From Bacillota bacterium (GTDB lineage: Bacteria; Bacillota; Sulfobacillia; Sulfobacillales; JAIMBI01): a DNA stretch of 64,000 bases. Both the position numbers and the translations under genes were made by a program. Position 1 is the first letter of the stretch; each line of letters opens with the position of its first letter. Positions 1 to 8,390 of this stretch are shown here, one piece after another. The notes under the pieces are model-generated. The model made no database searches and was not told the DNA's origin. It worked only from the letters and a program-made list of their open reading frames with translations. Location of the stretch: positions 1 through 64,000 of the forward strand of contig JAJZWV010000006.1 of the NCBI GenBank assembly GCA_021846505.1, read 5' to 3'.

Positions 1-12
1 CCCCCCCGGCGG

Positions 13-31
13 CCCCCCCCCCCCCCCCCCC
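13..31. repeat. 19-base poly-C run at the window edge
   Basis: The first 31 bases are almost pure C: seven C, then GGCGG, then an uninterrupted run of 19 C. The flanking 20 bases up to the stop codon at 53 show nothing else. Such a run may be a real low-complexity spacer or an assembly or consensus artefact; the sequence alone cannot decide. Confidence 0.8.
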
Positions 32-52
32 ATCCACTCGAAGGCCGTTCCG

Positions 53-1342
53 CTAAACGCGGAGCTGCACCGGCTTCAGCGTCCACGCGAGTCGCTCCGC
101 CTCCGCCAACAGGCGCGGCGCGGAAAAGCCCGGGGGGAAAATCGGCCAATCCCAGTGCACCGCCGTCGGTGACCTCACGGCGTCCCGCCAGGCTGGGCAC
201 ACGCCGGTGCCCATAACCCGCTGTGCCGCCGCCGACGCCCACTCCCACAGCGACTCCCCTCCCACTCGGGCCGGGAGGTGGCCCCAAGCCGCCTGGGCGG
301 CCAGCACACCTTCAGCGCCGCCGCTGGGCCAGGAGCCTGTGGGCGCCCCCACGGCGGGCACCGCCGCCCGGCGCTCTCCGCTGGCTTCCATCCAGGCCAT
401 CGCCCACGCCAGCTCCGCTGCGGACGCCGCGCCGCAGCGGAGCCGCGCTGGCCCGAGGCCGTCGCGCGTGAGCACCCGGGTGAGCTCCTCCCGATCCAGC
501 ACCGTGGGGCTTGCCGGCAGAGCCCGGTCCCACCACTCCTCCACGGTCAGCCAGTGCACCCCGCCTGGGGAGCCCAGCAGCGCGTCCAGCATGCGCGCCA
601 CCGCGTCCAGCGCGGGCTGCCACGCGGCCGCCGGCCGCGTGCGCCCTGGTCGCAGCGGCCCGTGGCTCCGACCGCCCCCGAAGTTATCCTGATCCCAAAA
701 GTGAGCCGTCACTAGCTCCGTGGGATGGGCCACCACCACGGCCGGCCGGCCTTCGCGCCAGGCGGCATGGAGGGCCGCCACCCCTTCCGCCTGAGCATCC
801 GGCTGCGGCAGTCGAAACAGCAGTCCCTTGGGAAGATCGACCCACGGGGCCCAGTACAGCATGCCGCCGTACCACATCGGACCGGCGGTGGGCACCAAAT
901 AGCTGTTCCAGCTTTCCGACAGCATCGCCTGAAACCCGAGAGCGCGGCCCGCCGGGCCCACGGCCTCGGGCACCCAGTTGCCCCCCGGCTGAGTGAAAAA
1001 CCGGGGTGGCGCCCCCAGGCGCGCCATGAAGTCCACGCCAGGACGCTCGCGCTCCTCAAACCGAATCCGCGCCGCCTCCGGTGTCAGAGGCTCCAACTCC
1101 TCCGCCAGCGTGGGGTGCTCACTGTGGCTCCACGAGTGATAGCCCATGACCCCTGTCGCGGCCATCCGCGCCAGCAGATGGCCATGACCGCCGCCAACCA
1201 GCTGCCGGGCTTTCTTGCCCACCACCGCCCAGTGCACCCGAGCGCCGCGCTCCTCCAGCAGCCGCACCAAGCGCTCCAGCGCCCATGTGCTAGCCGGCGT
1301 CAGCCAATCCTCCACATCCAGCCGGACAAACAGCGAGTTCAC
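53..1342 (-). CDS. NodB-like polysaccharide deacetylase family protein
   Basis: A 429-residue protein whose N-terminal half looks like the NodB/polysaccharide deacetylase fold. It opens with an acidic strand (LDVEDW, metal-binding Asp pair) and has the HSWSH metal-binding motif around residues 100-105, followed by FFTQPGG. Family members remove acetyl groups from N-acetylated glycans in the envelope. The last 150 residues match nothing I recognise. The start is taken as the GTG at 1342, which overlaps the stop of the upstream glycosyltransferase (GTGA); a longer ORF begins at 1369 but would overlap that gene by 31 bases. Coupling to a glycosyltransferase suggests a shared role in glycan or glycolipid modification (inference). 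Confidence 0.7.
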   Translation of the reverse strand: MNSLFVRLDVEDWLTPASTWALERLVRLLEERGARVHWAVVGKKARQLVGGGHGHLLARMAATGVMGYHSWSHSEHPTLAEELEPLTPEAARIRFEERERPGVDFMARLGAPPRFFTQPGGNWVPEAVGPAGRALGFQAMLSESWNSYLVPTAGPMWYGGMLYWAPWVDLPKGLLFRLPQPDAQAEGVAALHAAWREGRPAVVVAHPTELVTAHFWDQDNFGGGRSHGPLRPGRTRPAAAWQPALDAVARMLDALLGSPGGVHWLTVEEWWDRALPASPTVLDREELTRVLTRDGLGPARLRCGAASAAELAWAMAWMEASGERRAAVPAVGAPTGSWPSGGAEGVLAAQAAWGHLPARVGGESLWEWASAAAQRVMGTGVCPAWRDAVRSPTAVHWDWPIFPPGFSAPRLLAEAERLAWTLKPVQLRV

Positions 1343-2307
1343 CCCGCCACCCGCTGGTACACGGCCCAAAAAGCATCGGCTTCTTGCTGAAGGCTGTGGT
1401 GTGCTTCGACAAACGCCCGCGCCGCGCGGCCGAGCCGCCGGCGCTCGGCCGGATCCCGCAGCAGCGGCTCCACCCCGCCCACAAACTCTGCGGCATCGGA
1501 AAACACCACCCCGGTGGTGCCGTGGCTGACCAGCGCGCGGTTGCCCGGAATATCGGTCACCACTGCCGGCAGCCCGGAGGCCATGCCCTCCAGCAGAGCG
1601 TTGGACAGCCCCTCTGCCTCCGACACGTTCAACACGACGTCCGCCCCTTGATACCAGCGGGGCATGTCCTCCGGCGGCACCTCATCCACCAGCGCGAGCC
1701 AGGGCCGCGTCCGGGCCAGAGCCCCCAGCTCGGCCCACAGGGCGGCGTCGCGCGGCGGGCCTAGTACGGTCAATTCTGCACCGACGCCAGCGTCCCGAAG
1801 CGCTCCCACGAGAGCCACCGCCCAGGCGGGCCGCTTGACCGGACGCCCCGCTCCCGCCAGCAGAAGCTGCGGAGGGGCACCTGCCGACCGTGCCGGGCCA
1901 GGGCGAAACCGGCGCGCGTCCACGCCCGGCGGAATGTGGGACACCCGCCAAGCAGGTCCGGCCGCGTGAAGCGCTCCGGCCGCCGCGCCGGTGAGCGCCG
2001 TGTGGTGTGCGACGCCCCCGAGGCGCGCCAGTGCTTCGGCACTCACCCGGCCCAGCGCGGACAAGTCGGTCCCTGTCCAGGTGACCACCATCCGCCGGGG
2101 GTCCAGCCCCTGGTCCAGCAGCGGCAGAGCGGATGCCAGCGCGTGAAACGCGTGCACCACGCTGGCCCGATGGGGCTCCGACACGCGCCGCACCTCGGCG
2201 GCCGCGCCCCGGTTTCGCAGTGCATGGGCCAGCCGCGCGGCGGACTGCCAGTTGCCCCCAGCCGCCGGCGTATCGTCGCGAACCACCAGCTCAATGTTCA
2301 TGGACAC
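1339..2307 (-). CDS. Glycosyltransferase family 4 (GT-B) protein
   Basis: A 322-residue GT-B type glycosyltransferase. The C-terminal half carries the donor-binding signature of GT4 enzymes: EGLSNALLEGMASGLPAVVT near residues 232-251, followed by IPGNRALV and GTTGVVF. The N-terminal half has a Gly-rich loop (AAGGNWQSAARLAHAL) typical of the acceptor domain. At 322 residues it is slightly short for the family. The likely product is a transferred hexose on an envelope glycan or lipid; the substrate cannot be read. The start is GTG at 2307 with GAGGGG five bases upstream; an ATG two codons later is an alternative. The stop overlaps the downstream deacetylase start. Confidence 0.8.
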   Translation of the reverse strand: MSMNIELVVRDDTPAAGGNWQSAARLAHALRNRGAAAEVRRVSEPHRASVVHAFHALASALPLLDQGLDPRRMVVTWTGTDLSALGRVSAEALARLGGVAHHTALTGAAAGALHAAGPAWRVSHIPPGVDARRFRPGPARSAGAPPQLLLAGAGRPVKRPAWAVALVGALRDAGVGAELTVLGPPRDAALWAELGALARTRPWLALVDEVPPEDMPRWYQGADVVLNVSEAEGLSNALLEGMASGLPAVVTDIPGNRALVSHGTTGVVFSDAAEFVGGVEPLLRDPAERRRLGRAARAFVEAHHSLQQEADAFWAVYQRVAG

Positions 2308-2316
2308 TTCTTCCCC

Positions 2317-2715
2317 TCATCCGATGCGCGTGCCATTGGGCACAGACTCATCCGGGGCCAGCAGCACTACATCTCCGGGGCCGGGCACAGCGCCCAGTAC
2401 CAACACAGCCGAGCGCACCCCAGCGATGTGCTTTGGCGGAAAGTTGACCACTGCCGCCACCTGCCGCCCCACCAGCGGCCCAGGCTCGTATCGGCGCGTC
2501 AGCTGGGCGCTGGTGGTGAGCCGGCCCAACGGGCCGAAGTCAATCACCAGCACCAGCGCCGGCACACGGGCCCGCTCGTTGACGGACGCCTCCACCACCG
2601 TGCCCACCCGCAGGTCATAGGTGAAGAATCCCTCAACCGGCGCGGCCGGCTGAGCCGCCGGCACCTCCGAGTGGCTCTCTATGTTTTCCGACTGGCCTCG
2701 GGCCTTCGTGTCCAT
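2317..2715 (-). CDS. csaA: CsaA-like tRNA-binding domain protein
   Basis: A 132-residue protein consisting of a single OB-fold tRNA-binding domain, as in CsaA and the C-terminal part of methionyl-tRNA synthetase. Visible hallmarks are the start of the domain (FFTYDLRVGTVVEA, about residue 35 on), the central LTTSAQL stretch, the VNFPPKHIAGVRSAVLVLGA segment and a C-terminal LLAPDESVPNGTRI. CsaA is described as having chaperone or export-related activity in Bacillus. A 30-residue disordered N-terminus precedes the domain. The ATG at 2715 has GGAGGTGG just upstream, so the longer ORF from 2733 is not used. It lies 9 bases upstream of the glycosyltransferase. Confidence 0.85.
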   Translation of the reverse strand: MDTKARGQSENIESHSEVPAAQPAAPVEGFFTYDLRVGTVVEASVNERARVPALVLVIDFGPLGRLTTSAQLTRRYEPGPLVGRQVAAVVNFPPKHIAGVRSAVLVLGAVPGPGDVVLLAPDESVPNGTRIG

Positions 2716-2755
2716 ACGCCACCTCCCGGGCATCGCCCATCGCCAGCCGAGGCCG

Positions 2756-4036
2756 TCAGCGGGTGTTTAGCTGCTCCACCACGACCGGCTCCACCTCGGC
2801 GGGAAAGTACAGCCGCCGCTGTCCGTGGCGCTCCCGGGCAATGGCCTGCACGGGAGCTGACACGCTTGACATCTCCACCAGCGTGGACCCGTCCCAGACA
2901 TACAGCGGCTCGCTGCCGCCCGCCGTGCCCTCTCCCCCGAGATAGTAGTCATAGTAAACCCCCAGCGCCTCATCCACCTGAAGATAATATGCCGGGTCAA
3001 AGCCATGGTTCGCCACCGCCTGCTGTGCGCGGCCAAGCGCCCGAAGATCGAAGCCGGGCGGAAAATCGGAGTAGCGAAAGAGGCGCCGGTCCAGCATGCG
3101 CGCAGCCAGATCGGCCAGCACGGCGTCGTCGCTGGTGCGCCACGACTGCAGCGCCACCATTACATGGCTGTCATCCAGCGCCAAATATTCCGGCACGCCC
3201 AGTCGACCGCCCCCGAGCCACCTATCCAGCGGGGCCGGCGCCCACGGTGCCGCCCCCCCTGCAGCCAGCGCGCGCGCCCGGGACATCACCTGCCGCAGCA
3301 CCACCTCGGCACTGCGGCACACCGGGTGAAAGTATACCTGCCCATACATGAAGTATCGCGCCAGCAGATAGGCCTCCACGGTTTGCAGCCCCGTGGGCTT
3401 GACCACCACGCGATCTCCCAGCGGCTGCACCACGCGCAGGATGCGGTCCAAGTTGAATTGGCCGTAGTCCACCCCACAGTACAGGGCGTCCCGCCGGAGG
3501 TAATCCAGGCGGTCTGCGTCCAGCTGCCCCGACACGATGGACGTCACCAGCCGGTCGGGGTGTCGCTTCAGCAGAACGTCGGCCACCTGGCTCGGCAGCG
3601 ACGGCTCACAATCTGCCAGCACCTGGTGCAGTGTGGTGCGCCCATCCTCGAGAATCTTCGCCCCCCACTCCTCGTGAGACGGCCCCCACACATGCTCCAA
3701 GGCATGCGAAAACGGCCCGTGCCCGAGGTCGTGCAGCAGTCCGGCCACCATCGCGAGGCGACCGCGGGCCGGGGCGAGCCCCTGCTGCTCACGGCCAAAA
3801 GCTTGGAGCAGGCGCCGCACCACCTCATAGGTGCCCAGCACGTGCGAAAATCGGCTGTGCTCGCCGCCCGGGTAGGTGAGATACGCAGGACCCAGCTGGC
3901 GAATGCGCCGCAGGCGCTGCACTTCGGGGGTATTCACGATCGCCCAAATCAGCGGGTCGTGAATATACACGTATCCGTAGACCGGGTCCCGCAGCACCTT
4001 CTCCCCCTCGGACATCCCGCCCGCTGCCCCCGCCAT
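2756..4036 (-). CDS. HD-domain phosphohydrolase, dNTPase-like (YwfO type)
   Basis: A 426-residue HD-superfamily protein. The N-terminus (VLRDPVYGYVYIHDPLIWAI) and HSRFSHVLGTYEV, LLHDLGHGPFSHALEH and QLDADRLDYLRRDALYCG give the H...HD...D metal ligands and layout of the dGTPase-like YwfO family, which hydrolyse dNTPs to deoxynucleosides and triphosphate. Length is normal for the family. A longer open frame extends upstream, but that part belongs to the amidohydrolase gene read in another frame. I chose the ATG at 4036, which has AGGGGG six bases upstream; the ATG at 4015 (MSEGEKV) is the alternative. It follows the amidohydrolase gene with a 46-base gap. Confidence 0.85.
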   Translation of the reverse strand: MAGAAGGMSEGEKVLRDPVYGYVYIHDPLIWAIVNTPEVQRLRRIRQLGPAYLTYPGGEHSRFSHVLGTYEVVRRLLQAFGREQQGLAPARGRLAMVAGLLHDLGHGPFSHALEHVWGPSHEEWGAKILEDGRTTLHQVLADCEPSLPSQVADVLLKRHPDRLVTSIVSGQLDADRLDYLRRDALYCGVDYGQFNLDRILRVVQPLGDRVVVKPTGLQTVEAYLLARYFMYGQVYFHPVCRSAEVVLRQVMSRARALAAGGAAPWAPAPLDRWLGGGRLGVPEYLALDDSHVMVALQSWRTSDDAVLADLAARMLDRRLFRYSDFPPGFDLRALGRAQQAVANHGFDPAYYLQVDEALGVYYDYYLGGEGTAGGSEPLYVWDGSTLVEMSSVSAPVQAIARERHGQRRLYFPAEVEPVVVEQLNTR

Positions 4037-4082
4037 GGCTCGCCCCCTGCCGTTCCATTCGCCCCCGCGCGCCAAATTCCTG

Positions 4083-5426
4083 TCAGCCACGAGCGCCTCT
4101 GCCCTGCCACGACGCAGCCCAGCGCACCCGCTCCGGATCCAGGTGCAGCGGCTGGCCGTGCGCCACCACCTGGCGGCCGGCCACCCACACGGCGTCCACC
4201 GCGGTAGCGGCCAGGGCATACACGACGTGCCCGATGGTCGGCGGCCCGGGCAGCAGAGACAGGTCGCCCACGTCGACGGCCCAGGCGTCCGCCGCCCAGC
4301 CCGCCTCCAGCCGACCCACCGGGATCCCCAGCGCGTCGGCGCCGCCGATGGTGCCCATGCGGAACGCGGTGGCGGCATCCATAGCCTGCCCGTCCCGGGC
4401 GTGCACTTTTTGCAGCAGCGCCGCCATGCGCATTTCGTCCAGCACGCTGTGGCGGTCATTGGTGCAGCCCCCGTCGGTGCCCAGCCCCACCGTGATGCCG
4501 CGATCCAAAAGGGCCGGCACCGGCGCAATGCCGTCCCCCAAAATCATGTTGCTGGCCGGATTGTGAATCACGGCGGCCCCGCGATCGGCTATCAGGTCCC
4601 AATCCGGGGCATCGGTCCACACCGCATGAATCAGCACGGAGCGACGGCTCACCGCCCCGAGCTGGTCCAGCCACGCCACCGGCGACGCCCCATGCTGCGC
4701 CAGCACTTGCTGGCGCTCGTATTCACCCTCGGCCACGTGCACATGCAGTTTGGTGTCCAGCTCCTCGGCCGCCGCCACCGCCGCCTCAATCATGGGAGCC
4801 GACGCGCCGTGAGGGCTGTGGGGGGCCACCTGCACGGTAGTGAGCGGGTCCCCTTGCAGCGCGGCGGCCAGGGCCCGCGTGTTGCGGGCCGCCTCCGCCG
4901 GCGTCTCCCGATACCGGGCGGGAGCGCCGTCCCAGTCGTAGAAGGTGCGGGCCAGCACCAGGCGCATACCCACGGCCCGCGCTGCCTCTGCCACGGCCAG
5001 CGCGTTGTCGATGCCGCGGTCGTTCAGATAGAAGAAGTCGGCGACCGCGGTGACGCCGTGCCGCAGCATGTCGGCAAACGCCAGCTCCGCGCCCCAGGCC
5101 ATCTCGTTGCGCGACAGGCGCTCGGAGACGGGGTACAGGACACGGGATCGCCAGCTAAAGAAATTGTCATCTTCGCCCATCCCGCGCATCAGGATCTGAA
5201 AGCTGTGGCTGTGGCCATTCACCGTGCCCGGGAGCAGCAGCCGCCTGGGCAGCGGCACGGCGCGCCAGCCCGGATGTGCCCGCTGAATCGCGGGCGCTGG
5301 CCCGGACGCGGCAATGCGCCCACCCGCAACGGCCACCGCCCAGGCAGGCTGCATCGCCCCGTCCGCCCATGCCCAGTCGGGCAGCCACACCTCGCCCGCC
5401 GCGGCTTCGCTGGCCTGCGTCACCAA
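4083..5426 (-). CDS. ATZ/TRZ-type amidohydrolase (metal-dependent deaminase)
   Basis: About 447 residues with the amidohydrolase TIM-barrel motifs in order: NGHSHSFQ (two metal-ligand His) after the PGTVNG strand, HVHVAEGEY, LIHAVW, HNPASNM and GLGTDGGCTNDRHS with the catalytic Asp. This set matches the ATZ/TRZ, MtaD, SsnA and guanine-deaminase group, which remove amino groups from purines, adenosyl compounds or formimino substrates. The segment around the first motif (FQILMRGMGEDDNFFSW) also resembles formimidoylglutamate deiminase, so the substrate is open. The start is a TTG at 5426 or the adjacent GTG at 5423, both behind GAGGAGGTG. It diverges from the Nramp gene across a 126-base gap. 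Confidence 0.75.
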   Translation of the reverse strand: MVTQASEAAAGEVWLPDWAWADGAMQPAWAVAVAGGRIAASGPAPAIQRAHPGWRAVPLPRRLLLPGTVNGHSHSFQILMRGMGEDDNFFSWRSRVLYPVSERLSRNEMAWGAELAFADMLRHGVTAVADFFYLNDRGIDNALAVAEAARAVGMRLVLARTFYDWDGAPARYRETPAEAARNTRALAAALQGDPLTTVQVAPHSPHGASAPMIEAAVAAAEELDTKLHVHVAEGEYERQQVLAQHGASPVAWLDQLGAVSRRSVLIHAVWTDAPDWDLIADRGAAVIHNPASNMILGDGIAPVPALLDRGITVGLGTDGGCTNDRHSVLDEMRMAALLQKVHARDGQAMDAATAFRMGTIGGADALGIPVGRLEAGWAADAWAVDVGDLSLLPGPPTIGHVVYALAATAVDAVWVAGRQVVAHGQPLHLDPERVRWAASWQGRGARG

Positions 5427-5552
5427 GATGGCACCTCCTCTTCCGCCGGATCGGTTAGCTGTGGTCCGAATCCTACCAGAGCCGGCGCACCGGGAGAAAG
5501 GCGAACCCCCAGCGGAGCACGGCCATAGCATGCGCCGGAAGGGGGAAGGTCG

Positions 5553-6767
5553 TTGTCGCTGAGATCGACGGCTTCCCCTCCCCGGCGCCGGCTGCCCCGC
5601 TCCGTCCTGGTGGCGCTGGCGGCCCTGGGGCCGGGCATTTTGGGACTCGTGGCGGACAACGATGCCGGGGGCATGACGTCCTACCTGCTAACCGGAGCTC
5701 AGCACGAGCTCCGGTTGTTCCTCCCCGCCTTACTGGCCATGGGGGCGGCTACAGTGTTCATTCAGGATATGGCGCTGCGGCTCGCCCTGGGAACCCGCCG
5801 GCCCTTCCAGCGCCTGGTGCGCGACCGCCTGGGCAGTGGCGCCGCTCAGCTCCAAGCGCTCCTGCTGCACGCCCTCAATGTTATTGTCCTGGCCACCGAG
5901 CTGTCAGGGATGGGCCTGGCGCTGCAGTGGGCGATGGGGCTGCCTTTCGCGGCCGCCGTGGGGCTGGCGCTGGCGGCCACCATTGTGATTGCCGGCCGCG
6001 GCCGATACCATTCACTGGAGCGCCTGCTGCTGGTGGTCGGCGTGCTGAATCTCGCCTTCATCGCCACCTTGTTCTGGCTGCCGGCCGGGCCTGGGGTCCA
6101 AAGCGCCTGGCGGGCGGCGCCGCTGACCGCCGAGACCAATTTTTATCTGCTGGCGCTGGCGGGCAACGCGGTGGCGCCGTGGATGGTGTACTGGCAGGAG
6201 AACGCTGTTGTGGCGCGCGGCATGAAGATGTGGGAGCTAAAGCGCGGGCGGTTCGACCTCCTGGTCGGGGTGTTGGTCCAGATGGCTATGGCTTCGGTGG
6301 TGCTGTGGATTGGCGCCTCGCTGCACGGCAGCCCCGGCCACGTATTCAACCCGCTGCAGTGGATGGGCGTGACTGCTGGCCCCCGGGCCGCCGACCTGTT
6401 TGCTGTTGGTCTCTTGGACGCGGGGCTGCTGGCGGCCGTCACCATTGGCTTTTCATCGAGCTGGATGGTCACGGAGGCGTTCCCCGCCGAGCCGCGGACG
6501 CAGCAGCGCCGCCGCGGGCTGATCCAGGCCGGATCGCTGGCGGCGGCGGCGGTGCTGGTGATTTGTCCCGGGTGGCCCCAAGGCTTCTTGGCACTGTTTG
6601 CACAGGCGCTTGCCGCCCTGCTGATGCCCATTGTGCTGCTGTTTCTCGGCACGCTGGCCAACGATCAGCAACTGCTGGGCAGACTTGCCAACCGGGCCTG
6701 GCAGCGCGCGGGATGGCTGCTGCTGGCCGCGCTGTTTTTTGGCCTGGCGGCCGCGGCATGGCTGTAG
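5553..6767 (+). CDS. Nramp-related divalent metal transporter with altered TM1 motif
   Basis: A 404-residue integral membrane protein with about 11 hydrophobic helices, related to the Nramp family of proton-coupled divalent metal importers. TM1 reads GPGILGLVADNDAGGMTSY; canonical Nramp proteins have DPGN at this unwound, metal-binding spot, so the coordinating tetrapeptide differs. The TM6 region (LALAGNAVAPWMVYWQENAV) keeps an Nramp-like helix break but lacks the usual Met-Pro-His. Related proteins with an NDAGG motif exist and are annotated as Nramp family with unproven substrates. The start is TTG 5553 behind GGGGGAAGG. A 14-base palindrome (6769-6782) follows the stop without a T-run. 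Confidence 0.75.
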   Translation: MSLRSTASPPRRRLPRSVLVALAALGPGILGLVADNDAGGMTSYLLTGAQHELRLFLPALLAMGAATVFIQDMALRLALGTRRPFQRLVRDRLGSGAAQLQALLLHALNVIVLATELSGMGLALQWAMGLPFAAAVGLALAATIVIAGRGRYHSLERLLLVVGVLNLAFIATLFWLPAGPGVQSAWRAAPLTAETNFYLLALAGNAVAPWMVYWQENAVVARGMKMWELKRGRFDLLVGVLVQMAMASVVLWIGASLHGSPGHVFNPLQWMGVTAGPRAADLFAVGLLDAGLLAAVTIGFSSSWMVTEAFPAEPRTQQRRRGLIQAGSLAAAAVLVICPGWPQGFLALFAQALAALLMPIVLLFLGTLANDQQLLGRLANRAWQRAGWLLLAALFFGLAAAAWL

Positions 6768-6894
6768 GCGGCTCGAGCCGCGAATGTCAATCCCGCATGG
6801 GCACCCGGCGGGCAGGCCGAGGCCGTGGCACAATCATGGAAAGGGCGCCGCGGGCATCCCAGTGATCCGCGCTGGCCCAAGAGAGGGTGACTGA

Positions 6895-6948
6895 ATGCGT
6901 CTGCCGTTTGCCAACACCGAAGGCGGGCCGAAGCCGGTGCGCCAATGA
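6895..6948 (+). CDS. 17-codon leader ORF coupled to cysE
   Basis: A short ORF (MRLPFANTEGGPKPVRQ) starts with ATG seven bases after AGGG and ends in TGA overlapping the ATG of the serine acetyltransferase gene (ATGA). The strong ribosome site is in front of this mini-ORF, not in front of cysE, so cysE is probably translated by re-initiation. The peptide has no cysteine or serine codons, so classic amino-acid attenuation is not indicated. It may simply be a coupling device. Confidence 0.45.
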   Translation: MRLPFANTEGGPKPVRQ

Positions 6949-7898
6949 GCGCGCGGAACCTTCCCCGCCGCGAGTCCGCCGCTCTGGCCAGCTGGCTCGG
7001 CACTCTGGATGAGGCAGCTCGGGCTCTCGGCCGCACCAACCCGGGCGCGGGCGTCCGGCCCGTGCTGGACCGCACGGTTGCGGGCCAGCTGGTTGCGGAT
7101 TTTGCCCATGTGCTGTTTCCCGAGCAGTTTGCGGATCCGCACGGCGGCCACGGCAGTTTGGCCGCGCGGCACCGCCTGTGGGTGCTGGGCCGCGCGGCCT
7201 GGCAACTGGCGCACTTGGTACACGACTTGGGCGCGCACGAATGCCCCGCCAACGCGCCGTGCCCGCGGCTGCCCACCGCGGTGGACACGGCGCAGCACTT
7301 GGTGCAAGATTTGCCCCGCATCCGGGACCTCTTGCTGCTCGATGCCGAGGCGGCCGTGCACCGCGACCCCGCGACGGACAGCGTGGCGGAGGTCATTACC
7401 ACGTACCCGGGCTTTTTAGCCACCTTGGTATACCGTACGGCGCATCGCCTCTGGGAGCTGGGCGTGCCGTTGCTGCCCCGCACCATGGCCGAGTGGGCTC
7501 ACAGCCAGACGGGCATCGACATTCACCCGGCCGCCCAAATCGGCCCACGCTTTTTCATCGACCATGGCACCGGCGTGGTGATTGGCGAAACCACCACCGT
7601 GGGGGCCGGCGTGACCCTCTACCAAGGGGTCACGCTGGGCGCCGTAAGCTTCCCGCGCGACGAGGCGGGCCATGTGGTGCGCGAGGCGAAGCGCCATCCC
7701 ACGCTGGAAGATGGCGTCACGGTATACGCCGAAGCGACAATTTTGGGTGGCGCGACGGTGGTGGGCCACCACTCCGAAGTGGGGGGGAATGTGTGGCTGA
7801 CCGACAGCGTACCGCCTTACAGCCTGGTCGTGGCGCCGGCTCATGTCGAGCAGCGCCGGCGGTCCGGGCCCCTGGAATCTTTGCCGCCCGAGGACTAA
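6945..7898 (+). CDS. cysE: Serine O-acetyltransferase
   Basis: A 317-residue serine acetyltransferase, which makes O-acetylserine from serine and acetyl-CoA, the first step of cysteine synthesis. The N-terminal 170 residues form the helical SAT domain. The left-handed beta-helix domain follows with DIHPAAQIG, FFIDHGTGVVIGETT (catalytic His) and TLYQGVTLGAV, then a hexapeptide-repeat stretch HPTLEDGVTVYAEATILGGATVVG. Length and the long N-terminal domain resemble SrpH/EpsC-type enzymes. It overlaps the leader ORF by four bases and lies alone between the transporter and a hypothetical gene; no cysK is next to it. Confidence 0.9.
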   Translation: MSARNLPRRESAALASWLGTLDEAARALGRTNPGAGVRPVLDRTVAGQLVADFAHVLFPEQFADPHGGHGSLAARHRLWVLGRAAWQLAHLVHDLGAHECPANAPCPRLPTAVDTAQHLVQDLPRIRDLLLLDAEAAVHRDPATDSVAEVITTYPGFLATLVYRTAHRLWELGVPLLPRTMAEWAHSQTGIDIHPAAQIGPRFFIDHGTGVVIGETTTVGAGVTLYQGVTLGAVSFPRDEAGHVVREAKRHPTLEDGVTVYAEATILGGATVVGHHSEVGGNVWLTDSVPPYSLVVAPAHVEQRRRSGPLESLPPED

Positions 7899-7908
7899 CG
7901 GCTACACT
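7881..7908 (+). promoter_or_regulatory. Candidate sigma-A promoter for the 7965 gene
   Basis: TTGCCG at 7881 and TACACT at 7903 are separated by 16 bases. The same -10 hexamer, TACACT, is used at the RNase P RNA promoter in this window. The -35 box overlaps the last codons of cysE. Confidence 0.4.
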
Positions 7909-7964
7909 GTCAGCGGTGGAGGGTGCTTGAAACTTTTTGGCCTCGGGCCGCGAGGGGATGAACC

Positions 7965-8390
7965 GTGCGTCTGCATGATGAAAAGCCGGCGGTGGCGCCG
8001 CATTCTGCGAGCTTGTCGGTGGATCTGGTGATTTGGCGGCCCAAAGCCTCCGACCCCGTGCCACTGACCCGCATTCTGACCGAGCATGGCTTCGGCGAGC
8101 GCTCGCAGACGGTCGTCTGGCTGGACAAATTTACTGTGCGCCTAACCATGTGGCGCCGGAAGTACTTTACACAGCTGACGGACAGCGACTGGGCCACGGC
8201 GGGCCCGGAGCTGGTGGCCGTGCTGCGCGCCATCTGGGCTGAGTACCGGCCCAAGTCTATCGTCTACGACACGCGGGCCTTCTCGGTGGGGGTAAAGATG
8301 GGGGCCAAGCGGCGCCGGACCTCCGTGGATCGTGTGGCTGGGGCGCCGCCGGTCGACCATCCGCCGGTGCAGTGGGAGCTGCAGTTTTGA
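7965..8390 (+). CDS. Hypothetical protein, 141 residues
   Basis: A soluble 141-residue protein with no motif I recognise. The middle (residues 20-100) looks like an alternating strand/helix domain with several aromatic residues (VVWLDKFTVRLTMWRRKYF, VLRAIWAEYRPKSIVYDT); the last 40 residues are basic then Pro-rich. The start is a GTG behind GAGGGG with seven-base spacing. A weak five-pair hairpin (CCTCG/CGAGG) covers that ribosome site. The TGA stop overlaps the TTG start of the threonine ammonia-lyase gene, so both are probably translated together. Confidence 0.65.
   Translation: MRLHDEKPAVAPHSASLSVDLVIWRPKASDPVPLTRILTEHGFGERSQTVVWLDKFTVRLTMWRRKYFTQLTDSDWATAGPELVAVLRAIWAEYRPKSIVYDTRAFSVGVKMGAKRRRTSVDRVAGAPPVDHPPVQWELQF

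Noticed and set aside
2756-4528. A 590-residue ORF covering the HD gene and extending upstream
   Set aside because: Its first 160 residues are Trp/Arg/Cys-rich and are the amidohydrolase gene read in another frame; the HD family sequence begins near 4036.
6768-6894. T-box or other riboswitch before cysE
   Set aside because: The conserved T-box antiterminator phrase and a terminator with T-run are absent; only the short leader ORF is visible.
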